This document shows, one piece after another, positions 26,013 to 34,015 of a stretch of DNA of 64,000 nt (positions within the stretch are counted from its first letter, which is position 1; each line of letters starts with the position of its first letter). Origin of the DNA: Corallincola platygyrae (GTDB lineage: Bacteria; Pseudomonadota; Gammaproteobacteria; Enterobacterales; Neiellaceae); the NCBI RefSeq assembly GCF_039544265.1, contig NZ_BAABLI010000017.1:251640-315639 (forward strand), in the 5' to 3' direction. The position numbers were made by a program, and so were the translations under genes. The notes under the pieces are model-generated. The model had not been told where the DNA came from and searched no databases. It saw only the letters and a program-made list of their open reading frames with translations.

Positions 26013-26390
26013 TTGAAAACAGCTCGCGTGAAGGTTCTCTTTCGGTCACTTCTCATTGTGATCTCTCTTTTTTCCATAGCAGCCGTTTTGGCCGACTCGT
26101 CATATAGAGATGATTTGCTGGAGATGAGACAGAGATTAGACGGTACTTGTAACTATGAAATCAAAGAGACGGTGGTAGCTGATGCCCAGCATTTGTGTGT
26201 TATTGAGAAATTGGCTTCGCGCTGCAACCCAATAGATGATTGCTATGTCTATTGCTTTAATAAAGGCTTGGGTGAACACATTGGTGGAGGCTGCGCTCAT
26301 ATCTGTAATTATGGCAACAGAATCAACTGGAAGCGCCCGCCCAATATAGAAGAGTGCCATGATCTCGAAGGGCATCAATCTAGGCACTAA
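26013..26390 (+). CDS. small Cys-rich exported protein of unknown function
   Basis: The likely start is a TTG at 26013-26015 with GGTGGA upstream, giving 125 residues; other starts at 25989 or 25999 are possible. The N-terminus looks like a signal peptide (VKVLFRSLLIVISLFSIAAVLA). The mature part of about 95 residues has ten Cys, several as closely spaced pairs (CNPIDDCYVYC, CAHICNYG), which suggests a disulfide-bonded extracytoplasmic fold. I do not recognise a family. It stands alone between gyrB and malS, and codon use looks ordinary. It is probably real but unproven. Confidence 0.5.
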   Translation: MKTARVKVLFRSLLIVISLFSIAAVLADSSYRDDLLEMRQRLDGTCNYEIKETVVADAQHLCVIEKLASRCNPIDDCYVYCFNKGLGEHIGGGCAHICNYGNRINWKRPPNIEECHDLEGHQSRH

Positions 26391-26544
26391 ACGCTAAGTG
26401 AGCAAGTTAAAAACTAAGCCGCTAAGTAACTAGCTACTGAGTAACCAAGCATAAGCCAGCAAAAGGCCGACAACCATTAGGTCGATTTTCTTCTAGGGTA
26501 GCTAGGGTATCCCAAACCTTGTCATTTACTAAATTCTTCGCAAA

Positions 26545-26570
26545 AAAAAGCAGCCCGAAAGCTGCTTTTT
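26545..26570. terminator. bidirectional terminator between Cys-rich gene and malS
   Basis: AAAAAGCAGC (26545-26554) and GCTGCTTTTT (26561-26570) form a ten-pair stem with A's before and T's after, so it can end transcription from both convergent genes. It lies 20 bases past the malS stop. Confidence 0.88.
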
Positions 26571-26590
26571 ATAGTCTAACGTTCAGGGTG

Positions 26591-28786
26591 TTACATCGGC
26601 TTACCACCAAACACTACCATAACTTTATCTTCGCCAAGTGTACGGCTAAATGCGTAAGGAGACTCGCTGAGTTTCTGGTGCTGACCTGCTGCAATAGCAT
26701 TGTGCTTACGACGGAACTGCGCCAGCTTTTGCCAATGCTTATGTAAGTCGGCACGTTCGGCATCACCGCCTTCAGCAATGTCAGCCCAGTTCATATCTGA
26801 ACGTGTACCCTGATGTTTGTCAGAACCTGTAGGACCAAATGGACGCGCTGATTCGTCACCATAGAAGATTTGAACGCCGCCTGGTAGTAACAAGAACGGC
26901 GCAGCCACTTGCTTATAGTCCGCTACGTTATCTTTGGCGTTACGGTTATAGAACAACTTAGTATCGTGGCTAGACAGATAGGTGAGTACGTTAAAGCTGT
27001 CATCACTGTTAATCTTAGCCGCGTAGTTGTTGTAAACCTCTTCAGACTTACTGAAGCACTCCATACCCTGTAACGCACCATCGTTCTGGTAGCGGAAGTT
27101 AATGATCGAATCGAATCCGCCTTCAGTGAAGTAGTTGGATTTGTTGACGCCATGTCCCCAAACCTCACCTGTCATCCAGAACGGCTTATCGTCGATTGCC
27201 TTGTCTGGGTTCGCTGCTTTCCACTCGGCCAATGCCTTTGTTGCCTCAACTTTTAGTTCGGCCCAGGCTTCCATCTCAACGTGTTTGGCGGTATCAACAC
27301 GGAAGCCATCGACGCCGTACTCGCGCACCCAATCCGTCAGCCAGGTAATCAGGTACTGACGCACCGTGGATCCTTCAATCGGTTTTGCCTTGGTGTCGGG
27401 TTTGTTCGCCAGAATAGGGGGGAGATCAACTGCCTGTGTTGACTCAGTGATGAAGTCTGGCAGGTAGGCCAGCATCATAGTTCTGTCGTTGCGCCCGGGC
27501 TTCTTATGTCCGGCGATATCTGTACGAATCCAATCACGTCCCCACCAGTTCTCGGTCCAGATAGGGTTGCCGTAATCTACCAGGTTGTTAAAGCTGTGAT
27601 AGGTTTCGCCGGGGCCTGGCTCCCAGTCGTTCCAGCTCTCGACACCAATAATTTCTTGCAGTGGCTGTTCAAATTCCTGGAAAGCACCAAACTTGAACTC
27701 CTGCATGTCACCGAGCGTTGCATAACCGGTGTGGTTCATCACTATGTCCATTACAACACGGATACCACGCTTGTGTGCTTCGTCTACAAAGGTGCGGAAC
27801 TCTTCCTCGGTACCCATGTTGGCATCAACCTTGGTGTAGTCGAGAACATAGTAGCCATGATAGGCGTAGTGTTTGAAGTCACCACGAATACCACCTCCGA
27901 CCCAGCCATGGATCTGCTCGTATGGGGCTGATAGCCAGATTGCGTTAACACCTAATTCATCCAGATAGTCCAGTTTGGCTGTGAGGCCTTTTAAGTCGCC
28001 ACCATGGAAGGTGCCGATCTCGTCTTTGCCATCTTTTTGGCGGCCATAGCTGTTATCGTTGCTGGGATCGCCGTTTTCAAAGCGGTCAGTAAGAACAAAG
28101 TAAACGGTAGCGTTATCCCAACTAAATTCGTCAGAAACCTCTTTTTCTGCTGGTTCCAGCAGAAGTAAGCCCTCACTTTCTTGGGCTGGTGTCAGCGTCA
28201 CATTTCCACCAATAACGGTTGCTGTGGCACCCGAGTAGAAATCACGCACCAGGCTGCCCTCAGCGAATGTATCACCCACTGCAACAGTAACGTCACCTCC
28301 ATCCCAAGCTTCGCACTGTTGTGGCGCTGAGGCGGTCTGAGCGGCCGCTTTTTCCTCTGGAGGAACAACCAACGAAATTTGAATTGACTCGGCAGCTGGA
28401 TCTAACAGAATTTCATATTTACCTGAGCGGAAAACTTTAAGCTGGAAATTTTGCTTAGAGTTGCAGCTATTTAGCTTTGTACTTTGATTGAGTTTTAAAC
28501 GCGTGCTGTCAATCGCAGCAAAGTTGGTACCGCAGGTGAAACCACTGTCTGCGATTCGAAATTGAAACTGGCCTTTGCCCAAAGTCATTTCAGCCCGGTA
28601 AACACCGTCACCAATATGCTTCAACTTCTGGTCCATTTGCCAACCGGCGCCGCCAGGGTAGTAGAGATAAATTGGCGTATTGAGTGGGCCGGGCGAGTGT
28701 TCGGCAACATCGTTACTGCCGCAGCCTGAAAGGCTTGCCAGCATAACGGCGCCAGCAACTAAGTTGAGAGTGTGCTTACCGTGCAT
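26591..28786 (-). CDS. malS: alpha-amylase MalS, predicted lipoprotein
   Basis: This GH13 alpha-amylase cleaves maltodextrins outside the cytoplasm. The catalytic part closely follows E. coli MalS: DRFENGDPSNDNSYGR, DIVMNHTGYATLGDMQE (region I), DGFRVDTAKHVE with nucleophile Asp (region II), MTGEVWGHG with acid Glu (region III) and YLSSHDTKLF (region IV). Two differences stand out. It has a lipobox (LASLSGC) and so is probably membrane-anchored, unlike soluble periplasmic MalS. An N-terminal domain of about 100 residues (about 35-140) resembles the small lipoprotein encoded just upstream. At 731 residues it exceeds MalS (676). Confidence 0.93.
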   Translation of the reverse strand: MHGKHTLNLVAGAVMLASLSGCGSNDVAEHSPGPLNTPIYLYYPGGAGWQMDQKLKHIGDGVYRAEMTLGKGQFQFRIADSGFTCGTNFAAIDSTRLKLNQSTKLNSCNSKQNFQLKVFRSGKYEILLDPAAESIQISLVVPPEEKAAAQTASAPQQCEAWDGGDVTVAVGDTFAEGSLVRDFYSGATATVIGGNVTLTPAQESEGLLLLEPAEKEVSDEFSWDNATVYFVLTDRFENGDPSNDNSYGRQKDGKDEIGTFHGGDLKGLTAKLDYLDELGVNAIWLSAPYEQIHGWVGGGIRGDFKHYAYHGYYVLDYTKVDANMGTEEEFRTFVDEAHKRGIRVVMDIVMNHTGYATLGDMQEFKFGAFQEFEQPLQEIIGVESWNDWEPGPGETYHSFNNLVDYGNPIWTENWWGRDWIRTDIAGHKKPGRNDRTMMLAYLPDFITESTQAVDLPPILANKPDTKAKPIEGSTVRQYLITWLTDWVREYGVDGFRVDTAKHVEMEAWAELKVEATKALAEWKAANPDKAIDDKPFWMTGEVWGHGVNKSNYFTEGGFDSIINFRYQNDGALQGMECFSKSEEVYNNYAAKINSDDSFNVLTYLSSHDTKLFYNRNAKDNVADYKQVAAPFLLLPGGVQIFYGDESARPFGPTGSDKHQGTRSDMNWADIAEGGDAERADLHKHWQKLAQFRRKHNAIAAGQHQKLSESPYAFSRTLGEDKVMVVFGGKPM

Positions 28787-28828
28787 AAGAAAATCCTAAA
28801 CCGCTTACATATATGACGCTGATACAAA

Positions 28829-28852
28829 AACGCCAGCCTATTGGCTGGCGTT
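28829..28852 (-). terminator. hairpin between the small lipoprotein gene and malS
   Basis: AACGCCAGCC (28829-28838) pairs with GGCTGGCGTT (28843-28852) across four bases. On the minus strand, TTTTTGTATC follows directly, which is a good terminator tail. It would uncouple the abundant-looking lipoprotein transcript from malS, or let partial read-through occur. Confidence 0.8.
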
Positions 28853-28875
28853 ATCTCGAGGTATGTTACCCGATT

Positions 28876-29313
28876 TTACTGCTTTTCGATGTAAACTTCT
28901 GGTACTTCACCAGAAACATCGATGAAGAAGTCATATACTGCAGTTTCAGGTGGAGTGAACTTGAAGTTCTCGAAAGCTGAAGAGCAGTTAGATTTAACAC
29001 GCTTACCAACTTCAACAACTTCGTCTTCTTTACCTTTGAAGCCACAGTTGCTGCCTGCGCTCCAACCTGCGTCAGCAAATTTGAAGTCGTAAGGCTGGCC
29101 GTCGGCTACCAATTCAGCTGAAGCAAAGTATACGTCTGGCTTGTCAGCTTTTTTCAGTTGGAATTCTGGCTCTGCATCCCACCAAGTGAATACACCACGC
29201 AGGTACATGAATTCGCTCAGGTCACGTTTGCCGCTGCCGCTTGAACCGCCGCCTGAACAACCTGTTGCCAGAGCAGCAGCTGCCAGAGTTACGAGTAATA
29301 GTTTCTTAAACAT
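28876..29313 (-). CDS. small lipoprotein resembling the MalS N-terminal domain
   Basis: This predicted lipoprotein has signal LLLVTLAAAALATGC and a Gly/Ser-rich linker. I choose the ATG at 29311-29313, six bases after AGGGA, giving 145 residues; an ATG two codons earlier touches that ribosome site. The mature domain aligns by eye with residues about 55-140 of the adjacent amylase: VYFASAELVADGQPYDFKFADAGW matches VYRAEMTLGKGQFQFRIADSGF. Both have two Cys at similar positions and a final strand of a beta-sandwich (YDFFIDVSG versus YEILLDPAA). A glucan-binding or amylase-partner role is inference. Confidence 0.75.
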   Translation of the reverse strand: MFKKLLLVTLAAAALATGCSGGGSSGSGKRDLSEFMYLRGVFTWWDAEPEFQLKKADKPDVYFASAELVADGQPYDFKFADAGWSAGSNCGFKGKEDEVVEVGKRVKSNCSSAFENFKFTPPETAVYDFFIDVSGEVPEVYIEKQ

Positions 29314-29501
29314 AGCCATTCCCTATATTTTTCTTTTGGATATATCCGATTGTGTCTAGACGTCCTTGCTAGGTTCCTGATGGGGTCAGAAATCCAGTTG
29401 ATTAAGGAGCTGGATTTTTATAACAAAATCGTCGGCTTGGAAAGTTGATGAACTGCAAATTTTTTCAGTTGGATAGGCTGGAAGCCCCATGAAATAAGGC
29501 A

Positions 29502-29535
29502 AAAAGGCGATTAACCTCTCAGTTAACCGCCTTTT
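29502..29535. terminator. terminator after glyS
   Basis: AAAAGGCGATTAAC (29502-29515) pairs with GTTAACCGCCTTTT (29522-29535) with one A-C mismatch. It ends minus-strand glyS transcription 33 bases past the stop and is near symmetric. The remaining gap up to 29313 holds the promoter of the small lipoprotein gene; I could not fix its elements. Confidence 0.82.
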
Positions 29536-29567
29536 GTTTAAATTACAACCAGCTGGAAATTATTCAA

Positions 29568-31640
29568 CTATGACTGCAAAAGACCTATATCTGCGATCTC
29601 GAGGAACATCTGACGTAATTGAAGTAACAGTGCCAAGCGGTTGTTTCGAACCGCAAGATCATCTGCCATTACCATTACGCCATCGAAGAAGGCATCAACT
29701 TCAGGCTGCAAAGCGGCCAACTGTTCCAGCGCTGCAGTGTAATTATTGTCTGCAAACATTGGTGCTAATGCTTCCTGCTGATGAGCTACAGCATTGGCCA
29801 GCGCCTTTTCCTGCTCTTCTGCCAACAAGGAAAGGTTGATAGAGCTACTGACTTCGGTTTCCTGCTTGGCAAGGATGTTACCCACGCGCTTGTTAGCCGC
29901 AGCCAGAGCTGCTGCTTGAGGAAGTTTGCGGAAGGATTCCACTGCTTTAACTCGGGCGTCAAAGTCGGCTGGTTTGCTTGGTTTACGCGCCAGAACCGCT
30001 TGGATTACATCTACCGGGTAGCCCTGATCCTGGTACCAGGAGCGGAAACGGCCTTGTACAAACTCAAACACATCAGAAACAACACTGTCGTTGGTCAGTT
30101 TGTCGCCAAACTGTGCTTTAGCTATTTCTGCCAGTTCAACAAGATCAAGAGGTAGCTGCTTCTCAACGATAATACGTAACAGACCCAGTGCAGCGCGACG
30201 AAGCGCAAATGGGTCTTTGTCGCCCTTTGGTGTTTGACCAATACCAAAGATACCAACCAGCGTGTCCAGCTTGTCAGCGATAGCCACGACGGCACCAATA
30301 TCACCTTGTGGCAATGCATCACCGGCAAATCGTGGCATGTACTGCTCGTTCAGGGCTGTGGCAACGGCATCGTTTTCGCCATCGTAGCGTGCATAGTACA
30401 TGCCCATGACGCCCTGAACATCAGGGAACTCCATCACCATCTCTGTCATCAGATCCGTCTTGGATAACAGACCTGCACGGGTAGCCAGTGAACTGTCTGC
30501 GCCAATCTTTTGTGCGATAGCACCAGACAGCGAAGCGATGCGCTCGGACTTCTCTTTAAGTGTACCCAACTGCTTTTGGAAGAGAACGTTGTCTAGGCTT
30601 GCTATGCGGTCAGCCAGTGTTGTTTTTCTGTCTGTATTAAAGAAAAACTCTGCGTCCGCCAGGCGCGGGCGTACAACCTTTTCATTACCTTCAACAACTG
30701 CTTCAGGCTGCTTGCTGGCAATGTTGCTAACAAAGACAAAGCGGTTCATCAGCTCGCCATCTTTGCTTAGCACTGGGAAGTACTTTTGGTTGTCCTTCAT
30801 GGTGTAGATAAGAGCTTCCGCTGGGACTTCCAGGAACTTCTCTTCAAACCCACCAACCAGAGTGACAGGCCACTCGACCAATCCGGTTACTTCGTCAAGA
30901 AGGTCTTCATCAATTGCTGCTACGCCACCTTCCTGTGCTGCAACTGCTTCAACCTGCTCTTTGATCATCTCGCGACGACGAGCAAAGTCGGCGATAACAA
31001 AGCCTTGCTCTTCGAGCACCTGCTCATAGCTATCAGCATGATCCAACGTGACAGCAGCTTCACCGTGAAAACGGTGACCCTGAACAACACGATTAGATTG
31101 AATATCCAGGATCGTGGCATCAATCAGCTCACCACCGTACAGCAGAGTGATGGTGTGTACAGGACGAATAAAGGTCGCATCTGAACAGCCCCAACGCATG
31201 GGTTTTGGAATCGGTAGTTTGGCCAGGGCTTCCGTCGTGATCCCTGGCAGCAGGGCATCAACTTTTTGGCCTTTTACTTCAGCTCTATGTAACAGCCAGG
31301 CACCCTTGTCCGTTTCAAGGCGTTCAGCCTGTTCAACAGTGATCCCATTCCCGCGAGCCCAACCTTCGGCTGCTTTGGTTGGATTACCATCGGCGTCAAA
31401 CGCTGCTTTTACTGAAGGACCACGTTTCTCTACAACTTTGTCTTGCTGTGCATCACTCAGTGCTGTGACACGAACGGCCAATCGACGGGGGGAGGCCATC
31501 CAACTGACGTTCTCAAATGCCAGTTCTGCTTTTTCCAAGCCTTCCTGCACGTTATCTGCAAATGCAATCGCGAGTTTCTTAAGTGATTTTGGCGGCAGTT
31601 CTTCGGTGCCAATTTCAATCAGCAGGTTTTGTGTGCTCAT
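29568..31640 (-). CDS. glyS: glycyl-tRNA synthetase beta subunit
   Basis: This is the beta chain of the bacterial alpha2beta2 glycyl-tRNA synthetase, responsible for tRNA binding. The 690 residues match the E. coli length (689). It starts MSTQNLLIEIGTEELPPKSL, has the conserved EWPVTLVGGFEEKFLEVPAEALIYTMKDNQKYFPV and the HD-like GIFGIGQTPKGDKDPFALRRAALG. Its ATG overlaps the glyQ stop (ATGA), so the two chains are made by coupled translation. Confidence 0.98.
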   Translation of the reverse strand: MSTQNLLIEIGTEELPPKSLKKLAIAFADNVQEGLEKAELAFENVSWMASPRRLAVRVTALSDAQQDKVVEKRGPSVKAAFDADGNPTKAAEGWARGNGITVEQAERLETDKGAWLLHRAEVKGQKVDALLPGITTEALAKLPIPKPMRWGCSDATFIRPVHTITLLYGGELIDATILDIQSNRVVQGHRFHGEAAVTLDHADSYEQVLEEQGFVIADFARRREMIKEQVEAVAAQEGGVAAIDEDLLDEVTGLVEWPVTLVGGFEEKFLEVPAEALIYTMKDNQKYFPVLSKDGELMNRFVFVSNIASKQPEAVVEGNEKVVRPRLADAEFFFNTDRKTTLADRIASLDNVLFQKQLGTLKEKSERIASLSGAIAQKIGADSSLATRAGLLSKTDLMTEMVMEFPDVQGVMGMYYARYDGENDAVATALNEQYMPRFAGDALPQGDIGAVVAIADKLDTLVGIFGIGQTPKGDKDPFALRRAALGLLRIIVEKQLPLDLVELAEIAKAQFGDKLTNDSVVSDVFEFVQGRFRSWYQDQGYPVDVIQAVLARKPSKPADFDARVKAVESFRKLPQAAALAAANKRVGNILAKQETEVSSSINLSLLAEEQEKALANAVAHQQEALAPMFADNNYTAALEQLAALQPEVDAFFDGVMVMADDLAVRNNRLALLLQLRQMFLEIADIGLLQS

Positions 31641-32548
31641 TTGGCCTCCTGTGCTTTACACATGGGGAAGCCGAGGGCTTCGCGGGCGTTGTAATAGGTT
31701 TCTGCGCAAGCTTTCGCCAGCGTGCGAACACGCAAAATATAGCGTTGGCGTTCGGTTACTGAGATCGCATGGCGTGCATCCAACATGTTGAATGCGTGGG
31801 AAGCTTTAACCACTTTCTCGTAGGCTGGCAATGGTAGACCAGCTTCGATCAGCTCAGCGCTCTCTTTCTCGCACTGGTCGAACAGAGCAAACAAAGCGGG
31901 TACGTCGGCGTGTTCAAAGTTGTAGGTAGATTGCTCAACTTCATTCTGGTGGAACACGTCGCCATAGGTTACTTTACCCATAGGGCCATCAGCCCATACC
32001 AGGTCATACACAGAATCGACATCCTGGATATACATCGCCAGTCGCTCGATACCCAAAGTGATCTCACCAGTGACGGGCTTACACTCCAAACCGCCAACCT
32101 GCTGGAAGTATGTAAACTGAGTAACCTCCATGCCATTCAGCCACACTTCCCAACCTAGGCCCCAGGCGCCAAGGGTCGGCGATTCCCAGTTATCTTCCAC
32201 AAAGCGGATGTCGTGCACCTGTGTATCGATGCCGAGCATGTTCAGCATCTCCAGGTACAGCTCCTGAATGTTTGGTGGCGATGGCTTAAGTACCACCTGA
32301 AATTGGTAGTAGTGCTGCAAACGGTTAGGGTTTTCGCCGTAGCGACCATCGGTAGGGCGACGGCTTGGCTGCACGTAGGCAGCGTTGTTTGGCTCTGGCC
32401 CCAATGAGCGTAGAAAGGTCATTGGATGAAAGGTGCCGGCACCCACTTCCATATCGAGTGGTTGCACAATGACGCAGCCTTGGCGTGCCCAGAAATCCTG
32501 CAGCGCTAGGATTAGACCCTGGAAAGTCTTTACATCGAACTTTTGCAT
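31637..32548 (-). CDS. glyQ: glycyl-tRNA synthetase alpha subunit
   Basis: This is the catalytic class II alpha chain. From the ATG at 32546-32548 the protein is 303 residues, exactly the E. coli length, and begins MQKFDVKTFQGLILALQDFW. Conserved blocks include GAGTFHPMTFLRSLGPEPNNAAYVQPSRRPTDGRYGENPNRLQHYYQ. An open extension of 22 codons upstream has no homology. It is divergent from tag across about 120 bases, where the promoters must lie. Confidence 0.97.
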   Translation of the reverse strand: MQKFDVKTFQGLILALQDFWARQGCVIVQPLDMEVGAGTFHPMTFLRSLGPEPNNAAYVQPSRRPTDGRYGENPNRLQHYYQFQVVLKPSPPNIQELYLEMLNMLGIDTQVHDIRFVEDNWESPTLGAWGLGWEVWLNGMEVTQFTYFQQVGGLECKPVTGEITLGIERLAMYIQDVDSVYDLVWADGPMGKVTYGDVFHQNEVEQSTYNFEHADVPALFALFDQCEKESAELIEAGLPLPAYEKVVKASHAFNMLDARHAISVTERQRYILRVRTLAKACAETYYNAREALGFPMCKAQEAK

Positions 32549-32671
32549 GATGGTCCTGCAGCGATATCGCTGACGGTCGATTGACAGAAAATCCGCCAAG
32601 TATACCGTTTGCAAGCGACAGAATGTAGGCTAATTTGACGCCTAAACGCCGTAGCTAAAGGATGTTTCGTG

Positions 32672-33256
32672 ATGTGTGACAACAAAACTCGCTGTCCCTG
32701 GCCAGGAACCGATCCCTTGTATGTGAATTACCACGATAAGGTTTGGGGGCGGCCCGTTTATGATGACCGGGAATTATTCGAAAAACTCTGCTTGGATGGT
32801 CAACAAGCAGGACTGGCGTGGATAACGATATTGCGCAAGTTAGAGGGTTATCGTCGCGCTTATGACAACTTTAATCCAGAGCTTATCGCGCTGTATGACG
32901 ATGAAAAAATTGAGGCGCTGATGCAGGATAAGGGCATTGTTCGGAACCGTCTCAAAGTGCAATCGATCATCAAAAATGCCAGAGCCTTTCTTAACTATCA
33001 GCAAGAGCAGGGAAGCTTTAGTGAATTTCTCTGGTCATTTGTCGGTGGTTCACAGAAAGTTAATCAGTGGCATTCAATGGAGCAGGTCCCCGCAACCAGC
33101 CCAGAGTCAGATGCGATGTCCAGGGCGTTAAAGCAAATAGGCTTCAATTTTGTTGGCAGCACCATATGTTATGCCTTTATGCAGGCGGTAGGTATGGTTA
33201 ATGACCATCTGGTTGATTGTCACTGCTATCAGGTTTGCATGGAGAAAACCAAATAA
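32672..33256 (+). CDS. tag: 3-methyladenine DNA glycosylase I
   Basis: This is constitutive Tag glycosylase, which removes N3-methyladenine from alkylated DNA. The protein of about 194 residues has CPWPGTDPLYVNYHDKVWG at the N-terminus, GQQAGLAWITILRKLEGYRRA, and FVGSTICYAFMQAVGMVNDHLVDCHCY. The Cys and His residues around CPW, YHD, NDH and DCHC are those that bind the structural zinc in E. coli Tag. The ATG at 32672 follows AAGGATG; a GTG directly before it is the alternative start. Confidence 0.96.
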   Translation: MCDNKTRCPWPGTDPLYVNYHDKVWGRPVYDDRELFEKLCLDGQQAGLAWITILRKLEGYRRAYDNFNPELIALYDDEKIEALMQDKGIVRNRLKVQSIIKNARAFLNYQQEQGSFSEFLWSFVGGSQKVNQWHSMEQVPATSPESDAMSRALKQIGFNFVGSTICYAFMQAVGMVNDHLVDCHCYQVCMEKTK

Positions 33257-33325
33257 CCCCGTATTTATTATGGTTAATAATTTTAGTCTATACTTATTTA
33301 TGGGTAGATAGATAAGGATAGCGCC

Positions 33326-33946
33326 ATGATTCAGTTAAAGTGGCTTGTTGCAGGATTTGCAACTCTATTTGCTTCCTCTGCTTTAGCAGCGATTATCGGT
33401 GTGAGTGATGGAGGACGCTTGATTGATGCGCCTGCTGTCATCGATGATGACTCTATTATGTGTACCGCGTTTTCACCTGAACAATCATGCGAAATGCTGG
33501 GATTTGATGAAAAGCAGGGCGTTTCGCTTGCTGCTCCGCTTGAAGTTGATGGCGGTGAGATCCTGGGTGGGGACGTCAACAGCCACATGATATTTCTTAA
33601 CACCGAAGGGCGATTGTTTGCCAGCCTCAGTGTAGATTGGTGGTTCGATGGCAAGATCATCGGCGTGATGTCAGATAGAAACGGTAAGTTGGAAGCAGCA
33701 TCCAGTGAGCTGCTGGGTGCTGGCGGAACCAGTTATCCTGCATCCTTCTGGCTACGCGGCCTTGAGCGCAACGACAGTTATTCTGTTGCCGGTAATTTGT
33801 TCACTCTAAACTCTCGAGTAAAAGAGCCGGGTGATTGGGTGCGGGTTGTTACACGCGCTATGATCCCAACGCCACCATCATGGTTACTTGGATTGGGAAT
33901 TTTGATTGTTGCTTTTGCTGGCCGAGTGAGGAGAACTAGCTGTTAG
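33326..33946 (+). CDS. exported protein with PEP-CTERM-like sorting tail
   Basis: The 206-residue protein begins with a clear signal peptide (WLVAGFATLFASSALA) and ends in a tail of the PEP-CTERM kind: IPTPPSWLLGLGILIVAFAG followed by RVRR. That is a Pro-Thr-Pro motif, a hydrophobic helix and a basic end, the signal cut by exosortases in biofilm-forming gammaproteobacteria. The middle (about 25-175) is Gly/Asp/Ser-rich and looks like beta-structure, with two Cys (CTAFSPEQSC); I know no family for it. AAGGATAGCGCC precedes the ATG. No exosortase gene is in this window. Confidence 0.72.
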   Translation: MIQLKWLVAGFATLFASSALAAIIGVSDGGRLIDAPAVIDDDSIMCTAFSPEQSCEMLGFDEKQGVSLAAPLEVDGGEILGGDVNSHMIFLNTEGRLFASLSVDWWFDGKIIGVMSDRNGKLEAASSELLGAGGTSYPASFWLRGLERNDSYSVAGNLFTLNSRVKEPGDWVRVVTRAMIPTPPSWLLGLGILIVAFAGRVRRTSC

Positions 33947-33960
33947 CAATACCCCGAAAG

Positions 33961-33989
33961 AAGAAAGCCCCTTTATGGGGCTTTCTTTT
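33961..33989. terminator. bidirectional terminator
   Basis: AAGAAAGCCCC (33961-33971) pairs with GGGGCTTTCTT (33977-33987) and is followed by TTA. It sits between the convergent PEP-CTERM-like and amidohydrolase genes and can serve both. Confidence 0.9.
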
Positions 33990-34015
33990 ACTGTCAAACT
34001 TTGCGTCTACCTTTA

